64,000 nucleotides of DNA. It comes from Rhodospirillaceae bacterium. Its GTDB lineage: Bacteria; Pseudomonadota; Alphaproteobacteria; Azospirillales; Azospirillaceae. Location: assembly GCA_029267445.1 (NCBI GenBank), contig JAJUIU010000008.1, forward strand, positions 1-64,000, written 5' to 3'. Below the pieces are notes generated by a model. The model was not told where the DNA came from and did not search any database. It worked only from the letters and a program-made list of their open reading frames with translations. Both the position numbers and the translations under genes were made by a program. This document shows, in pieces, positions 62,722-64,000 of the stretch (the first letter of the stretch is position 1; each line of letters starts with the position of its first letter).

Positions 62722-64000
62722 TTGCCCGAGACCCCGTCCGCCAGAAAGCCGCGTCCCGCAGCGCCGGAAAGGGCGGCGGCCCCGTCCACCGCGCTGGAGG
62801 TCGAGCTTCGCCTGACGCTGGCGACGGCGGACATTCCCCGCGTGGAAACGCTTCCGGCCGTCGCCGCCCTGGCCGCCGGGCCCGCCCGCAGGGTCCACCT
62901 GCAGACGACCTACTACGACACCCCCGACCTCGCGCTGGCCGCGCGCGGGGTGGCGCTGCGGGTGCGGCGCGGCGACGGCGGCTGCATGCAGGGGATCAAG
63001 ACCTTCGGGGAGGCGGGCGGCGAAGGGGCCATCCCGGTCCGCCGCGAATGGGAATGGGCGGTGCGGGACGGCCTCGACCTCGCCGTGATGGGCGATCCGG
63101 AACTGGCCCATCTGGTGCCGTCGGACCTCGCCCCCCGGTTGCGGCCGGTGATCGTCACCGACGTGCGGCGGACGATCCTGGCCCTCGCCGTCGCGCCGCA
63201 GGGGGCGATCGAGCTGGCGCTGGACCAGGGGCAGATCACCGCCACGCCCTCCTCCGGCGCGCCGCTGCACCGCCCCATCGCGGAGATCGAGCTGGAGCTG
63301 AAGGCGGGCCGCGTGGCCGACCTGTTCCGCATCGCCGGCGAAATCCACCGCCGCGTGCCGCTGCGGCTGACGGCCCGGAGCAAGGCGCACGAGGGCTTCG
63401 CGCTGCTGACCGGACGTGCGCCCGCCGCCGTGCCGGCCCGCCCCATCGCCCTGTCCCCGGCGACGACGGTGGCCGAGGCGTTCCGGCACATCGGGCGGAA
63501 CGCGCTGGCCCAGCTTCTGGAGAACGAGCCGGCGCTGACGGCGGGCGCCGACGGGGACGCCCTGCGGGAGATGGCCGCCGCCACCCGCCGCCTGGACGCG
63601 GCGTTCGGATTGTTCAAGGACCTGCTCGCCTGCCCCCGGGGCGACGGGCTGCGCCATGAGCTGAAGCGGCTCCGGACGGTCCTGGCGGAGGCGCGGCTGC
63701 GCGAACGGATCGCCCTGCTGCTGACTCAGGCGAGCCAACGCGGAAAGGCCCTGCCCCCGTCCCTGGCGACGACGCTGGCCGGACGGCGGAGGGCGGCGCG
63801 GCTTGCCGTCACCGACCTCTTGCGCTCCCCCCGCTGGACCGCCTGGGTGCTGGGGTTCGCGGAGTGGCTGGAGGATGGCGACTGGGCCCGGGCGCCGCGC
63901 ATGGACGCCACCATGACCGAATTGGCACCGAGCCTGCTGGCGGTACGGTTCCGGAAGGTCGAGCGCAAGGCCGGGGCCGGACCGGATGACGGCGAGCCGC
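62722..64000 (+). CDS. CYTH-CHAD domain protein (runs off the window)
   Basis: An open frame of at least 426 codons without a stop before the edge. No ATG fits; the TTG at 62722, with GAAGG upstream, is the likely start. The CYTH domain starts TALEVELRLTLA, an E-x-E-x-R form of the ExExK signature, followed by TTYYDTPDLALAARGVALRV, AHEGFALLTG and other strand motifs of triphosphate-tunnel enzymes. A CHAD domain begins near TTVAEAFRHIGRNALAQL and includes LRHELKRLRTVLAEARLRER, the basic helices that bind polyphosphate in known CHAD proteins. It follows the SixA-like gene and fits the adjacent ppk1 and ppx genes. Confidence 0.88.
   Translation, partial: MPETPSARKPRPAAPERAAAPSTALEVELRLTLATADIPRVETLPAVAALAAGPARRVHLQTTYYDTPDLALAARGVALRVRRGDGGCMQGIKTFGEAGGEGAIPVRREWEWAVRDGLDLAVMGDPELAHLVPSDLAPRLRPVIVTDVRRTILALAVAPQGAIELALDQGQITATPSSGAPLHRPIAEIELELKAGRVADLFRIAGEIHRRVPLRLTARSKAHEGFALLTGRAPAAVPARPIALSPATTVAEAFRHIGRNALAQLLENEPALTAGADGDALREMAAATRRLDAAFGLFKDLLACPRGDGLRHELKRLRTVLAEARLRERIALLLTQASQRGKALPPSLATTLAGRRRAARLAVTDLLRSPRWTAWVLGFAEWLEDGDWARAPRMDATMTELAPSLLAVRFRKVERKAGAGPDDGEP

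Overview
The window is GC-rich (about 70%) alphaproteobacterial chromosome. Gene content and order point to the Rhodospirillales, near Azospirillum, Rhodocista or Skermanella. The evidence is the rpoZ-relA/spoT-pdxJ order, a pyrB-pyrC'-plsY-dprA-topA-rnr-rpmG backbone, divK-pleD with a CtrA-like box, an EipB-family protein, and GatCAB paired with an AspRS of the non-discriminating type. There are no rRNA genes, CRISPR arrays, insertion sequences or recognisable prophage. One tRNA gene (Ser-GCT, minus strand) is present. Species assignment is inference.

Layout. 1-4.7 kb (minus): folK, rpoZ, a bifunctional (p)ppGpp synthetase/hydrolase, a DUF2062 membrane protein and pdxJ, apparently running into acpS at the left edge. 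4.9-11.5 kb: NYN-domain protein, family-5 uracil-DNA glycosylase, DUF1036 protein, dapA-smpB, soluble lytic transglycosylase, type II haloacid dehalogenase and a 76-aa orphan. 11.5-17.4 kb: DUF2934 protein, EamA exporter, XRE regulator with a dyad upstream, amino-acid permease behind a clear bidirectional terminator, an apparently exported methyltransferase, tRNA-Ser and a DUF3313 protein. 17.4-28.5 kb: gatB is separated from gatA and gatC by about 7.7 kb. That interval holds an AT-rich four-helix membrane protein, an aldose dehydrogenase, two acetyltransferases, an ABC exporter, a coupled nucleotidyltransferase/metallophosphoesterase pair and an ASCH protein.

28.5-34 kb: ruvX, AEC transporter, LytTR membrane regulator, CoA-transferase and dienelactone hydrolase, then a nested palindromic element. 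34.3-47.2 kb: the pyrB-to-rpmG backbone, including a dihydroorotase homologue that has lost its metal ligands, a lysozyme-like gene on the opposite strand, topA, a thioredoxin-fold oxidoreductase, RNase R, a lipoprotein C-terminal protease and L33. 47.3-54.1 kb is a signalling block: pleD, divK, dinB, eipB-like, a diguanylate cyclase behind a strong sigma-54-type promoter match, and a PAS protein built like a histidine kinase whose phosphoacceptor His is Glu. 54.1-58.2 kb: aspS, rnd and an orphan membrane protein. 58.2-64 kb is a polyphosphate cluster: ppx/gppA, ppk1, a SixA-like phosphatase and a CYTH-CHAD protein that runs off the right edge.

Most genes are housekeeping. The parts most worth a second look are the sigma-54-type promoter before the cyclase, the degenerate kinase beside it, the interrupted gat locus with its AT-rich gene and NTase/phosphoesterase pair, and the polyphosphate cluster.
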